Positions 43,517-51,416 of a stretch of DNA of 64,000 nucleotides are shown here, piece by piece. Every line of letters begins with the position of its first letter. Position 1 is the first letter of the stretch. Location: the IMG/VR virus record IMGVR_UViG_3300036781_000230, positions 1-64,000 of that record, one strand, 5' to 3'. Made by a program: the position numbers and the translations under genes. The stretch comes from a virus. The notes under the pieces were generated by a model. It ran no database searches and was not told the DNA's origin. It worked only from the letters and a program-made list of their open reading frames with translations.

Positions 43517-43548
43517 ATAATATGTGATACCGCTAGTTGTACACAAAA
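43517..43548 (-). promoter_or_regulatory. TGTACAACT-type promoter box
   Basis: Minus strand: TTTTGTGTACAACT, then 15 bp from TGTACA to TATTAT (43517-43522). This is the same spacing as at 56642-56668, 56768-56794 and 57785-57811. It would drive the 43477 gene and the genes to its left. Confidence 0.6.
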
Positions 43549-43597
43549 TAATGAGCGAGTTTTCATTTATTTTTGCTAGTCACTATTGCACAAAATT

Positions 43598-45079
43598 TTA
43601 TACTCGATAAGAATATGTCCCATCCGGAAGAAGAAACATTAGCCTCTCTTTAGCTCTAGTGACTCCAACATACCACACTCTATGCTCATCGTCAGGATTA
43701 GCTAGAAGACTATCATATACCGCTCTACTAATCTCAGTATCAATAATAACTGTTTGGGCTTCTCTACCTTTGGACTGATGTATAGACAGTAATTCAGTAT
43801 TTGGTCTAGCTGTATTAAGAAACCCTACTCTCCTAGCGCACGACTCTAAGTAATCTTTTCCTGGAAGATTGTGCATTATTCGTGTCCACTCGTGCCACTC
43901 TGGACGATTGATAAAAACATCCTCTAACTTAAATGTTTTTTGAGAGGTTATGCGTTTCTTGATATTCAGGTGAAGAAATCCAGGATCACAGTACTTTACT
44001 ACTTTACGAGCAGCTGCTTGAGGAATTTCTTTATTCTTGATTAATTTATACCAAGACAGTAAAGCAGTTCGTACTCCAGCATCATATAAAGGGCTTCCGT
44101 GTCCTATGAACGGAACACTTTCTTCTTTAAGTTGACGAGCTAATTCTTGTCCTCGATAGTGATTTCTAAAAAGTACAAAAGTTTTATCTTTAAACTCATG
44201 AGTTCGAAGATATCCGATATCAGCTACTTCTCCATCAGACTCAGTGGGAGCATACTCTTTCGTCAGCCGTGTCCCTATCCTACTTACCACTTTCATCGCG
44301 GCCTTATGTACAGCTTTTGATACTCGGTAAGATTGATCTAGAGTCTCAATCATATCTACCTTTAAGTCTTGAAATGCTGTAGCATCAGCACCAGCCCAAT
44401 GAAAAATAGCTTGATCATCATCTCCAGCTATAAACCATCTCTGAGCATTAGCTCCAAGCTTACTAACTACTTCCCACTGTAAACTGGATAAATCCTGAGC
44501 TTCATCTACAAATATAGTGTCGATGTCGAGTGGTTTGCCGTGATCTAGATACTGAGTAAGGAGGTCTGTGTAATCCAACATCCCTTCCATGTTCTTCCAG
44601 TTACGGTATGCTTTCGTGAACCAAACCGCGTATTTGAAGTCAACGTCAAGACTAATTTCTTGTAAAGCTTCTTTAAGTAAAATACCTCGGTGTCTTCCAC
44701 AGTGGTTTGCTTGGAGCAGAAAATCATCTCTTGTTGGGGGATCGAAAGTTCGTTCAAATTCTTCAACCCATGGGTCTGTAGTATTTCCATTAAGCTTAAC
44801 TCCAAGAAATTTTCCGAATGTTCTGAGGTCATGAGGCTTAACAATTTGGTCCTGAGTAATTCCGAGCTGACGATAACAAATAGCATGAATAGTCCTCAAG
44901 TAAGGGAAGTCTGCTTCAATACGTCCTGTTCTTTGTAGAGCTTCTTCTCTAGCAGCTCTAGTGAATGTTAAGAAAGCCACGCGATCAGGTCGTGTTCCAA
45001 GAGTTAGTTCCTCTTCGAGAAGTTCCATCAATCTGGTCGTCTTGCCTGTACCTGGAGGGCCGAGTAACTTTAACTTCAT
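43598..45079 (-). CDS. UvrD/Rep-like superfamily 1 helicase
   Basis: 493 residues. Walker A GPPGTGKTTR (7-16), VAFLTFTRAAREEAL, then DTIFVDEAQDLSSLQW (Walker B DEAQD) and RWFIAGDDDQAIFHWAGADA, LDQSYRVSKAVHKAA, LLSIHQSKGREAQTVIID and WYVGVTRAKERLMFLL. These are the SF1A motifs in order. It unwinds DNA in replication or recombination, similar in role to T4 Dda. Complete and normal length for a compact helicase. Confidence 0.92.
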   Translation of the reverse strand: MKLKLLGPPGTGKTTRLMELLEEELTLGTRPDRVAFLTFTRAAREEALQRTGRIEADFPYLRTIHAICYRQLGITQDQIVKPHDLRTFGKFLGVKLNGNTTDPWVEEFERTFDPPTRDDFLLQANHCGRHRGILLKEALQEISLDVDFKYAVWFTKAYRNWKNMEGMLDYTDLLTQYLDHGKPLDIDTIFVDEAQDLSSLQWEVVSKLGANAQRWFIAGDDDQAIFHWAGADATAFQDLKVDMIETLDQSYRVSKAVHKAAMKVVSRIGTRLTKEYAPTESDGEVADIGYLRTHEFKDKTFVLFRNHYRGQELARQLKEESVPFIGHGSPLYDAGVRTALLSWYKLIKNKEIPQAAARKVVKYCDPGFLHLNIKKRITSQKTFKLEDVFINRPEWHEWTRIMHNLPGKDYLESCARRVGFLNTARPNTELLSIHQSKGREAQTVIIDTEISRAVYDSLLANPDDEHRVWYVGVTRAKERLMFLLPDGTYSYRV

Positions 45080-45091
45080 GTCTTGCTCTTT

Positions 45092-45589
45092 CTAGAATAA
45101 ACTCAATTGTGTTTCTGATACAGGCAAAACTATTTTTGTTTGTGTGATTACCTCTGGCTTATTTATTTTAGGAGTTAGATGTATTCTTCCTCCCATCTTA
45201 ATTTCAGTTTTTACATTTTCTTTATATAGCGGTAATCCTTCAGATTCTGTCTTAGAGAATCTTATAATTCCCTCTTCTAGATCACCTACTTCCATTACAA
45301 ATCGATACAGCATGCACAAACTTATAGCAGCCCAGTGTCCACTTCCTCGATGAAACACTTGAATCAAAGAAGTATGAATCGCGGCGGACATAGCTATATC
45401 TAAATCTATGACACTTAAAGTTTTAGTAGGTACAGCAGCTACTAATCCTTTTTCAGTAATAGCCCGAATTTCTTCTGATAATTTCTTTAGTGGCTCATTA
45501 TACTTAGCTTCGTGATAGAAATCAGGATCGAGATTTCTAGCTGCATAGCAATCATTAAAGACGTCATACATTTTCAAGTTTGTTGACAT
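45092..45589 (-). CDS. hypothetical protein ending in sliding-clamp-binding motif
   Basis: 165 residues, helical core (YNEPLKKLSEEIRAITEKGL, IDLDIAMSAAIHTSLIQVFH). The last five residues are QLSLF, matching the bacterial beta-clamp binding consensus QLxLF, at an exposed terminus. This suggests it is recruited to the host replication clamp. It lies between helicase and DUF3310 genes. Confidence 0.62.
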   Translation of the reverse strand: MSTNLKMYDVFNDCYAARNLDPDFYHEAKYNEPLKKLSEEIRAITEKGLVAAVPTKTLSVIDLDIAMSAAIHTSLIQVFHRGSGHWAAISLCMLYRFVMEVGDLEEGIIRFSKTESEGLPLYKENVKTEIKMGGRIHLTPKINKPEVITQTKIVLPVSETQLSLF

Positions 45590-46025
45590 CGGGACATCTC
45601 CTCAAAAAATCATTAAGATAGTCTTCGTACCATTTTGATTTAGCATGATCCTGAGTTCTTTCATACTGATTTTTCTTTCCTGCCCTAGCTGTATACTTGA
45701 TTATATTTCCTTTTAGGAAACCAATGAGTTCATCTCTTGATAGCCAAACCTCAAGAACCTTAATGACCTCATAAGGGTTGTCTCCACCATAGTGAGAAGG
45801 ATGGTTTACTTTATCTATGATTGGCTCTACTGGAGTATTTTCTATCATATAATTCCATCCTCTAGGTAATTCTTCATTAGCGAACCTAATCACAGAGTCT
45901 TGATTAGCATCTCCGAGTAAGATAAGCAGTTCTCTTTTTATATTATCTACTTTAGAAGTTAATCCACTTCCTCTAAAATTACAAAATAAAGTATGAGTAA
46001 AGTGTTCAATATTAGAATAAGCCAT
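45564..46025 (-). CDS. DUF3310 (SaV-like nucleotide kinase-like) protein
   Basis: 153 residues. VNHPSHYGGDNPYEVIKVLE, then GFLKGNIIKYTARAGKKNQY and HAKSKWYEDYLNDFL are the DUF3310 core, at residues about 73-140. The family is common in phage replication regions and is linked to nucleotide handling; its reaction is not established. The first 70 residues are not part of the family. Confidence 0.78.
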   Translation of the reverse strand: MAYSNIEHFTHTLFCNFRGSGLTSKVDNIKRELLILLGDANQDSVIRFANEELPRGWNYMIENTPVEPIIDKVNHPSHYGGDNPYEVIKVLEVWLSRDELIGFLKGNIIKYTARAGKKNQYERTQDHAKSKWYEDYLNDFLRRCPDVNKLENV

Positions 46026-46186
46026 TATTCCTCCTTATTATTAGATGGGCACTTTTTATTGTAGCAATCTCCATCACACCCTAAGGGATCGCCGCACTCA
46101 TCGCAAGTATACCCATCAGCATCTCCAAAATGCTCTTCTATATCGGCTCCCGTTACTCCAGGAGGATAATTAGATAGATTGCTCAT
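46025..46186 (-). CDS. 53-aa zinc-finger-like protein
   Basis: Starts MSNLSNYPPGVTGADIEEHF; the second half has YTCDECGDPLGCDGDCYNKK with a further C, four or five Cys for zinc. It overlaps the ThyX stop by 1 base and the DUF3310 start as TAATG. Confidence 0.65.
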   Translation of the reverse strand: MSNLSNYPPGVTGADIEEHFGDADGYTCDECGDPLGCDGDCYNKKCPSNNKEE

Positions 46187-46935
46187 TATCTTCCTTTCGA
46201 TATATTCTCGACCTGCCGTGATTCAGGTATAATATCATTATATAATACGGGAATCAGAGTTTGAAATTCTTTTAACAACGGAATTGTAATCTGTCTCATT
46301 TGCGGGTGAGCTTCTTTTGTGGTGCGCATTAACAAGAAGTGTCTCCACGAACGAAGATTCATAGTGACTAAAATCTTAGAAGCAAGAGCATTGGGAAATA
46401 CACTCCGTGCTTCTTGAGGACGCCACCCTTTAGCTAAAAGTTCTTTATACGATTTTTCTGATTCTAGTATAGACTTAACCCAGAATGGATCGTATAGACA
46501 AGTAGTTCCGTTATGTTCTGAGGTATTTTCACAGTAGTGTAAACAGACGTTATCATTTTCTAAACGCGGCTCACTGTCTCCTTCTAAGCAATAAAAACAC
46601 TCAATATCAGGAATCGGATAAATGAAAGAAGGAGGCATCTTCTTTACATAATTCACAAAACGAGTAGACTCCTGAGTGTAAGACGCTATTCGATGCCTGA
46701 CTATTTCATGAGTAATTCCACGGTCTACTAACATCTCAACAGATACTGATACGTGCTCGACTACAGACCAATCACCGTGGTTCAAAACGACCGCTGTAAG
46801 AAATCGTTCAGATGATCCTTCTTTCATATCATCTTCTGATCGATGAGAAATACGAGCAGCATACTCGATTTTCTTTATACAATCTTCCATATAATCATTG
46901 GTAAGAATTTTAGCGTACGGTTTTACTATTTTCAT
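46186..46935 (-). CDS. thyX: flavin-dependent thymidylate synthase
   Basis: 249 residues. The ThyX motif RHRIASYTQESTR (80-92) and a C-terminal NLRSWRHFLLMRTTKEAHPQ are diagnostic, with EAARIS-like AARISHRSE near 30. It makes dTMP from dUMP with folate and FAD. Residues about 109-152 are an insertion with several cysteines (CFYC, CLHYC, TTCLYD) not usual for ThyX, perhaps a zinc-binding loop. Its presence leaves the ThyA-like enzyme free for another substrate. Confidence 0.93.
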   Translation of the reverse strand: MKIVKPYAKILTNDYMEDCIKKIEYAARISHRSEDDMKEGSSERFLTAVVLNHGDWSVVEHVSVSVEMLVDRGITHEIVRHRIASYTQESTRFVNYVKKMPPSFIYPIPDIECFYCLEGDSEPRLENDNVCLHYCENTSEHNGTTCLYDPFWVKSILESEKSYKELLAKGWRPQEARSVFPNALASKILVTMNLRSWRHFLLMRTTKEAHPQMRQITIPLLKEFQTLIPVLYNDIIPESRQVENISKGR

Positions 46936-47105
46936 TTAGTTTCTACCTTTATTAGTCCTTCAAGAACTATTTTCTTCCAAGCCTCTTCTATTTCAAATTG
47001 AATATCTTCATCAATACGGCTCCACTCATGCTTGAGGCCTCTTCTGTCTTTAAGGTCTCTAAGAATAGCTGCTACTATACTATCTGCTATTTTAGAATTG
47101 TTCAT
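46932..47105 (-). CDS. 57-aa hypothetical protein
   Basis: MNNSKIADSIVAAILRDLKD start, helical throughout, ends LIKVETK. Its stop overlaps the ThyX start in ATGA, and its start overlaps the exonuclease end by 4 bases. No motif. Confidence 0.65.
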   Translation of the reverse strand: MNNSKIADSIVAAILRDLKDRRGLKHEWSRIDEDIQFEIEEAWKKIVLEGLIKVETK

Positions 47106-47812
47106 CCAATTACCCTCGTTTTGAATGGAAAATTCTCTTTCTCAATCTTATGTTTCTTGATAGAACGCACCCACATCTTAGTCGTGGCATCCCAACGGAA
47201 TCGCTTCTCTTTAGCTTTTTCACGGTCATCATAAGACACTAGAGCCTGAAGCACGATGGTCGGCTGTTGAGCGGAGTATAGAATCTCATCAATCTTATAG
47301 TTTTCAAGAACTTTAAGCATCGTCAGAACGTCGAATACTGCACGATGGGCGAACGGATTAAGGAACCCATGTTCCGCTGCAAGATATGTAAGTTTACGGC
47401 TTCGAATCTCTTCTGGATAGTCGATGTCATTCTGAGTATCAATCCAAGGTTTATCATCTCGTTGATCCCCAAGATCTGTTGCTGTTACCTTCTTGCACCA
47501 TTCTCGATAAAACTTACGATCGAAGAGTTCTCCATTATGAGCAACTACAGCATCAGCTATATGAACCTGTTCTGATAGTCTATAGAAAGCTGTTTCTGAA
47601 TCTAAACCAAATTCATTAAGATCTGCCTGTTGAATTCCAGTGATCTTAGTAATTTCTTCTGTGAGTTCAATTCCATCATGCTTTACAAAATAGCTGTCGA
47701 TTGAGATAGGTCCACGACGCTCCGTGTCCCACAGTACTACACCAACCTCTGTAACGTAATCTTCTACAGGATCGAGACCAGTAGTCTCGAAATCTAGTCC
47801 TAAAAGACGCAT
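47102..47812 (-). CDS. DEDDh exonuclease (DnaQ/RNase T-like)
   Basis: 236 residues. Exo I LLGLDFETTGLDP (Asp7, Glu9), Exo II VVAHNGELFDRKF, Exo III HRAVFDVLTML with the catalytic His and Asp. It degrades 3-prime ends and may proofread or process recombination ends. The last 60 residues (RFRWDATTKMWVRSI) are an extra basic module. GGAGTAAC precedes the ATG. Confidence 0.88.
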   Translation of the reverse strand: MRLLGLDFETTGLDPVEDYVTEVGVVLWDTERRGPISIDSYFVKHDGIELTEEITKITGIQQADLNEFGLDSETAFYRLSEQVHIADAVVAHNGELFDRKFYREWCKKVTATDLGDQRDDKPWIDTQNDIDYPEEIRSRKLTYLAAEHGFLNPFAHRAVFDVLTMLKVLENYKIDEILYSAQQPTIVLQALVSYDDREKAKEKRFRWDATTKMWVRSIKKHKIEKENFPFKTRVIG

Positions 47813-47844
47813 TTGTTACTCCGTTTCGGTCATCCCAGGTTAAT

Positions 47845-47888
47845 AATGCAAATAATTAATGAGTATACCTATTATAATTGTACGCATA
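47845..47888 (-). repeat. 44-bp bipartite element, copy 5
   Basis: On the minus strand TATGCGT, 30 bp, TTGCATT, in front of the exonuclease gene. The centre GTATACTCAT aligns with GTATTATCAT of copy 3. The flank at 47901-47925 matches the flank of copy 4 in 23 of 25 positions; AACCTGGG occurs on both sides. Confidence 0.7.
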
Positions 47889-47940
47889 TTTTACCTGATT
47901 AACCCAGGTTACTCTAGGATACACTCAGGATAATGAGTTT

Positions 47941-48129
47941 TCATTTATCTATTGAATTTAACAACACTTTACCTAACTTATCACGTAATTCAATAGGTAG
48001 TTTACTGATTTCTACTGATACTCCTTTAGGACAGATCGACTCTCCTACGACGGCTTCTCTGAAGGACTGTTTTTCTTCTTCAGTAAAATTATCTCGAATT
48101 TTATTCCACTTCGTATCAAGCATCAACAT
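47941..48129 (-). CDS. 62-aa hypothetical protein
   Basis: MLMLDTKWNKIRDNFTEEEK start, acidic helix, ends LLNSIDK. GGAGATGATAT precedes the ATG. Isolated between the primase and element copy 5. Unknown. Confidence 0.6.
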   Translation of the reverse strand: MLMLDTKWNKIRDNFTEEEKQSFREAVVGESICPKGVSVEISKLPIELRDKLGKVLLNSIDK

Positions 48130-48152
48130 ATCATCTCCAATTTACGGTAAGG

Positions 48153-48249
48153 GGGAGCAGTCCCAGATGTTGCCCTGCTCCCTTTTCCTCTCCGTTCCCG
48201 ATGCGCATTATGCTAGTAATCGGGTTCTTATGAGTGAGTCCACTCATAA
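48153..48249. terminator. cluster of three hairpins after the primase gene
   Basis: TTATGAGTG/CACTCATAA (48228-48249, loop AGTC), CCCGAT/ATCGGG on the minus strand nearby, and GGGAGCAG/CTGCTCCC (48153-48182) followed rightwards by TTTT. Read leftwards they follow the primase stop and may cut read-through. Confidence 0.6.
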
Positions 48250-48252
48250 ACT

Positions 48253-49743
48253 TTAAATTTCACTTTCCTCGTGATCAAACACTGCATCACTAAATTCTTC
48301 TTCTTGTCTATTGACTAGCTTAGCTGGAATAGACCAGGCTCTGACAACCTTACCTTTGATTTTGATCATGTCATAGTTACACTGACGTCGGTGAAGAATA
48401 GAAAAAAGATCTTTGTTGTCGATCATTACTTTCTGAGAAGCTAAGTACTTTTGAAGATAAGATACTTGGAACAATATCTTTTCTTTCTCAACTATTGGCA
48501 TACCTCGTAAAAGGTCTTCTCTACTCTTTGTTCTCTCACTTAAGCAAAGAAAATCATCTATCTTAGCACTGATTGCTCCATATTCTGAAGCGTCATCAGG
48601 AGCTTGAATTTCAATCTTAGAAGCCAGTAATTCTCTCAATTTCTGTTCCCATTGAGCTTGTTTCATTGGTCTGATAACAGCATCATGAATTTCAAAAACT
48701 CTTTTACGGAGTTTGTCGTATCCTCTTAATTGATCCGAACTAAGATGTAAATCTATACTATTTACTTCGAGAATATACGTAGGAGGATCAGTGAGAATTT
48801 TTCTAAGATTTCCTACTACGATTTCATCAAAATTATTGTCGTCTTCCCAGGGTTTGTTACCTATTCCATAGGGTAAAGTGAGACACGTTTTTCGATCACA
48901 GTGAGAGCACAGCGGTTCCTCATCACACTTGTATTGATACTGTCGATCCCCGATCGATTTAATGAGAGCTTCCACTTCACGAGAACCAAGAGGAGGGCTA
49001 ACGTAGTTTTGATTATGATAACGAAGCTTATCTGCCCATCCGTTGGGCGAAGATTTTCGATAGAAAACTCCGTAACTAAATAATCCGACGTTTCTTGTTC
49101 CTGGGGGTAATCCTTGTTCTGTAAGAGTCTTGAGACAAGGTGGCATAGAATCAATCTGAATGAGGTTTTCATTGACGTTTTCATCTATTTTTTCCTCTCC
49201 AGTGAAATACCTAATTGATGAAAGAAATTCTCCGATTTCGATGGAACCTCTATCATTAACACAGTATCTGACTGTATTTTCTCCATTAAAATATGGAAGA
49301 TTGATCCAGTTGCCAATATTGTTAGAGGTCGATTTCGTCTGCTTAGGAAATATCTCAGTCTTAGAAGGAAACCCCAGAAGCCCAGCCCACTTTTTGAGAA
49401 TAGTTTGGACGGATACAGCAGGATGAGGCTCCTTAAAGAAGAGATATAAATGAGCTCCACCCGATTTACTTCTACACACCGACAACGGGAGATTTCTTGT
49501 GCGAACACGAGCATATAAATCCTTATGATCGATGGTATCGATGTCAATATCGATAGCACCAAAGTAGCATTTTCCTTCTTCATTTACAGGAACAATTCCT
49601 AAACCAAGGGTTCCATCTAGATGTTTTTTATAGTCTTCTTCAGTTGCGGGCGATAGAGTAGTAGCCATGTTACCGGTCGCCTTTTCCCAGGTACCGTGTG
49701 CTAGGCTGCTCCCGCGAAACAGTTTACTAAACTCACTCAACAC
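48253..49743 (-). CDS. AEP primase (TOTE-type primase domain)
   Basis: 496 residues. YFGAIDIDIDTIDHKDLYAR holds the catalytic D-x-D, and CRSKSGGAHLYLFFKEPHP and NNIGNWINLPYFNGENTVRY the S-G-x-H and later motifs of archaeo-eukaryotic-type primases like the TOTE conflict-system domain. A Cys cluster (CDEEPLCSHCDRKTCL) near residue 280 and a helical C-terminus follow. It synthesises primers. The gene lies just after the ssDNA-binding gene in the same direction. Confidence 0.82.
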   Translation of the reverse strand: MLSEFSKLFRGSSLAHGTWEKATGNMATTLSPATEEDYKKHLDGTLGLGIVPVNEEGKCYFGAIDIDIDTIDHKDLYARVRTRNLPLSVCRSKSGGAHLYLFFKEPHPAVSVQTILKKWAGLLGFPSKTEIFPKQTKSTSNNIGNWINLPYFNGENTVRYCVNDRGSIEIGEFLSSIRYFTGEEKIDENVNENLIQIDSMPPCLKTLTEQGLPPGTRNVGLFSYGVFYRKSSPNGWADKLRYHNQNYVSPPLGSREVEALIKSIGDRQYQYKCDEEPLCSHCDRKTCLTLPYGIGNKPWEDDNNFDEIVVGNLRKILTDPPTYILEVNSIDLHLSSDQLRGYDKLRKRVFEIHDAVIRPMKQAQWEQKLRELLASKIEIQAPDDASEYGAISAKIDDFLCLSERTKSREDLLRGMPIVEKEKILFQVSYLQKYLASQKVMIDNKDLFSILHRRQCNYDMIKIKGKVVRAWSIPAKLVNRQEEEFSDAVFDHEESEI

Positions 49744-49776
49744 TTTAAAGGGCCTCTAGCTAAAAACAAGTATGGT

Positions 49777-49803
49777 AAGCGGGTCTCTGTCAAAGACCCG
49801 CTT
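49777..49803. terminator. perfect 10-bp hairpin between ssDNA-binding and primase genes
   Basis: AAGCGGGTCT pairs with AGACCCGCTT, loop of seven. No T-run follows directly, so it may be an attenuator or an RNA stability element that keeps the upstream message more abundant. Confidence 0.6.
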
Positions 49804-49821
49804 GCTGTGAGTGGTTAAAGT

Positions 49822-50631
49822 TTAGAGTTCAGTTTCTGAGTTATTTCCGTGGTCGAAAGAAGCGTCTCCCTCTTCTTCACCAGTCGTATCAACCTTGATG
49901 TTAGCTGCCTTAAGGGCTTCAAAATTGCTCTTCATCGATTCAAAGAGTTCTGGCTCTACGAAGCCACCTGGAATGACTTTCTTTTCAAACCACTCATTGT
50001 CACCCGATCGCATATCTACAACTGTGACTTTCCAGTACTTTGCGTACATCGGAAGCCGAGTCATGCGAACCCCAGACAAGAGTTGTTTAGATAGTTTAAG
50101 CCCAGTTGACTTATAGCTAATAGCTATTGGACTGTTTTCCTTTGGGATGAATGCCATGAAGTTATGATACAAAGTACATAGAGGGGCATCGTTTCCATGC
50201 TCATCATCTTTCTCGCCATTTCCCCAGGTGCTAAACTTGCAAATACTGCAACCATCTGGAGAAATTCGTCCTCCATCAATTCCATTTGCAGAGATACAGT
50301 CAATTCCACCACCATCGTCGATGTCGATGTACTTGATTCTGTTTTTGAAGAAAAACAAGGAAACGATGGTAATCTCTTTTCCATAGATTTCTTGAGTCAC
50401 CGTATTGAATAAATCTCCCTCATTGAGGCCCTCAATATAGGCAGCGTGACTCTTACGCTTCTGTGGAGAAAGAGCTTGACACAAGCCAAGACGAGGGATA
50501 AGAATATCTCCCTGCTCTACATTTTCCATGCCTTCTTGATGACCAATTTGAGAACGAAGCCACTCAGGAATTTCTTCCTTCGTAGACAGGGCCGAATTAC
50601 CTGCTGGTATGATATCTTTATTCTTGCTCAA
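49822..50631 (-). CDS. putative ssDNA-binding protein with acidic tail
   Basis: 269 residues. It has the plan of a phage family found beside primases: EWLRSQIGHQEGMENVEQGD, then ILIPRLGLCQALSPQ, GDLFNTVTQEIYGKEITIVS, a CSICKF and PLCTLYHNFMAF zinc-like pair, YWKVTVVDMRS and a Glu/Asp-rich end. Acidic tails are typical of ssDNA-binding proteins that recruit partners. The family link is from memory and unproven. Confidence 0.6.
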   Translation of the reverse strand: MSKNKDIIPAGNSALSTKEEIPEWLRSQIGHQEGMENVEQGDILIPRLGLCQALSPQKRKSHAAYIEGLNEGDLFNTVTQEIYGKEITIVSLFFFKNRIKYIDIDDGGGIDCISANGIDGGRISPDGCSICKFSTWGNGEKDDEHGNDAPLCTLYHNFMAFIPKENSPIAISYKSTGLKLSKQLLSGVRMTRLPMYAKYWKVTVVDMRSGDNEWFEKKVIPGGFVEPELFESMKSNFEALKAANIKVDTTGEEEGDASFDHGNNSETEL

Positions 50632-51178
50632 GGTTTTTCACTCCTCTTACTTGGATGCTCTGTTTGAAGTACACGTCAATTCCCGGAGGAATAGGATCGC
50701 CATCGATGAGATTCGTCTTAGTCATCGAAGACATTGTCTGGTAGTTGACAGAGAATAGATCTTCTTGCCCTGTGCTCCGAATCCAACTATGGAATTTCGG
50801 TTTATCTTTCACAGTGCAATAAACATCATCCTTAATGGTCAAAGAAATGTTATTGCTTAACTTCAAGCTTGTATAACTCTCTGATTCCATTCTTTCGACC
50901 AACATCTGATCAAGAGCAGCAATGATGAGATTCTCTTCTTTCACCAGACTTTCAAGTCGAGCCTTTTCAATTCTCGACTCTACCATTAGAGCACCAAGAT
51001 TGGAAGTGGTTACCTTTTTCTCCTGGTCTTGGAGAATCTTGATAATTTCTTCTTTCTTAGAATTTACCCTATCCTGGTATTCCGGCTCGCCTGAGAAACT
51101 CGTCAGCTGCCCTTTAAGGTGGCTATACTTTCCTGGCACAGTTTTCCTTTCTATTCTTCCGTGGACATTCAAAATCAT
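50618..51178 (-). CDS. 186-aa coiled-coil-containing replication-region protein
   Basis: Helical and charged in the middle (NSKKEEIIKILQDQEKKVTT, ESRIEKARLESLVKEENLII, AALDQMLVERM), then strands to the end (PPGIDVYFKQSIQVRGVKNL). Often adjacent to the ssDNA-binding protein in such phages; function unknown. It overlaps neighbours on both sides. Confidence 0.6.
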   Translation of the reverse strand: MILNVHGRIERKTVPGKYSHLKGQLTSFSGEPEYQDRVNSKKEEIIKILQDQEKKVTTSNLGALMVESRIEKARLESLVKEENLIIAALDQMLVERMESESYTSLKLSNNISLTIKDDVYCTVKDKPKFHSWIRSTGQEDLFSVNYQTMSSMTKTNLIDGDPIPPGIDVYFKQSIQVRGVKNLEQE

Positions 51179-51416
51179 CCAACGTTGTCAACGGAACTTT
51201 ATATTTCGTGGTGTGCCCACACGAACATTTAACCACAGTATACTGAGCAGTCATTTTCTTATTGATTGATTTCGGTCGATTTTCCCACCATACCGGTCGA
51301 TGCCCAGAAGATCTCAGTTGTTTCAACTCAATGAGTACTGATAGATATTCTTCAGTTTTTTCAATGAGTTTATTGAGGTCGTCACCACTCACATTTTTGT
51401 TAAAATGGGATGTCAT
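51123..51416 (-). CDS. 97-aa protein with zinc-ribbon-like end
   Basis: A helical first half (SGDDLNKLIEKTEEYLSVLI) and VKCSCGHTTKYKVPLTTLDD, then FECPRKNRKENCARKV, with four cysteines placed as a zinc ribbon. Overlaps the helicase by 17 bases and the next gene by 56 bases. Confidence 0.6.
   Translation of the reverse strand: MTSHFNKNVSGDDLNKLIEKTEEYLSVLIELKQLRSSGHRPVWWENRPKSINKKMTAQYTVVKCSCGHTTKYKVPLTTLDDFECPRKNRKENCARKV

Noticed and set aside
43478-43546. Upstream TTG start for the 42860 gene
   Set aside because: It would start inside the TGTACAACT box and before the predicted -10; the GTG at 43477 has a good RBS.
43550-43592. Seventh copy of the 44-bp element
   Set aside because: TTGCACA at 43586-43592 is a good arm, but the other side (AATGAGC, 29 bp away) matches poorly and the spacing is off by one.
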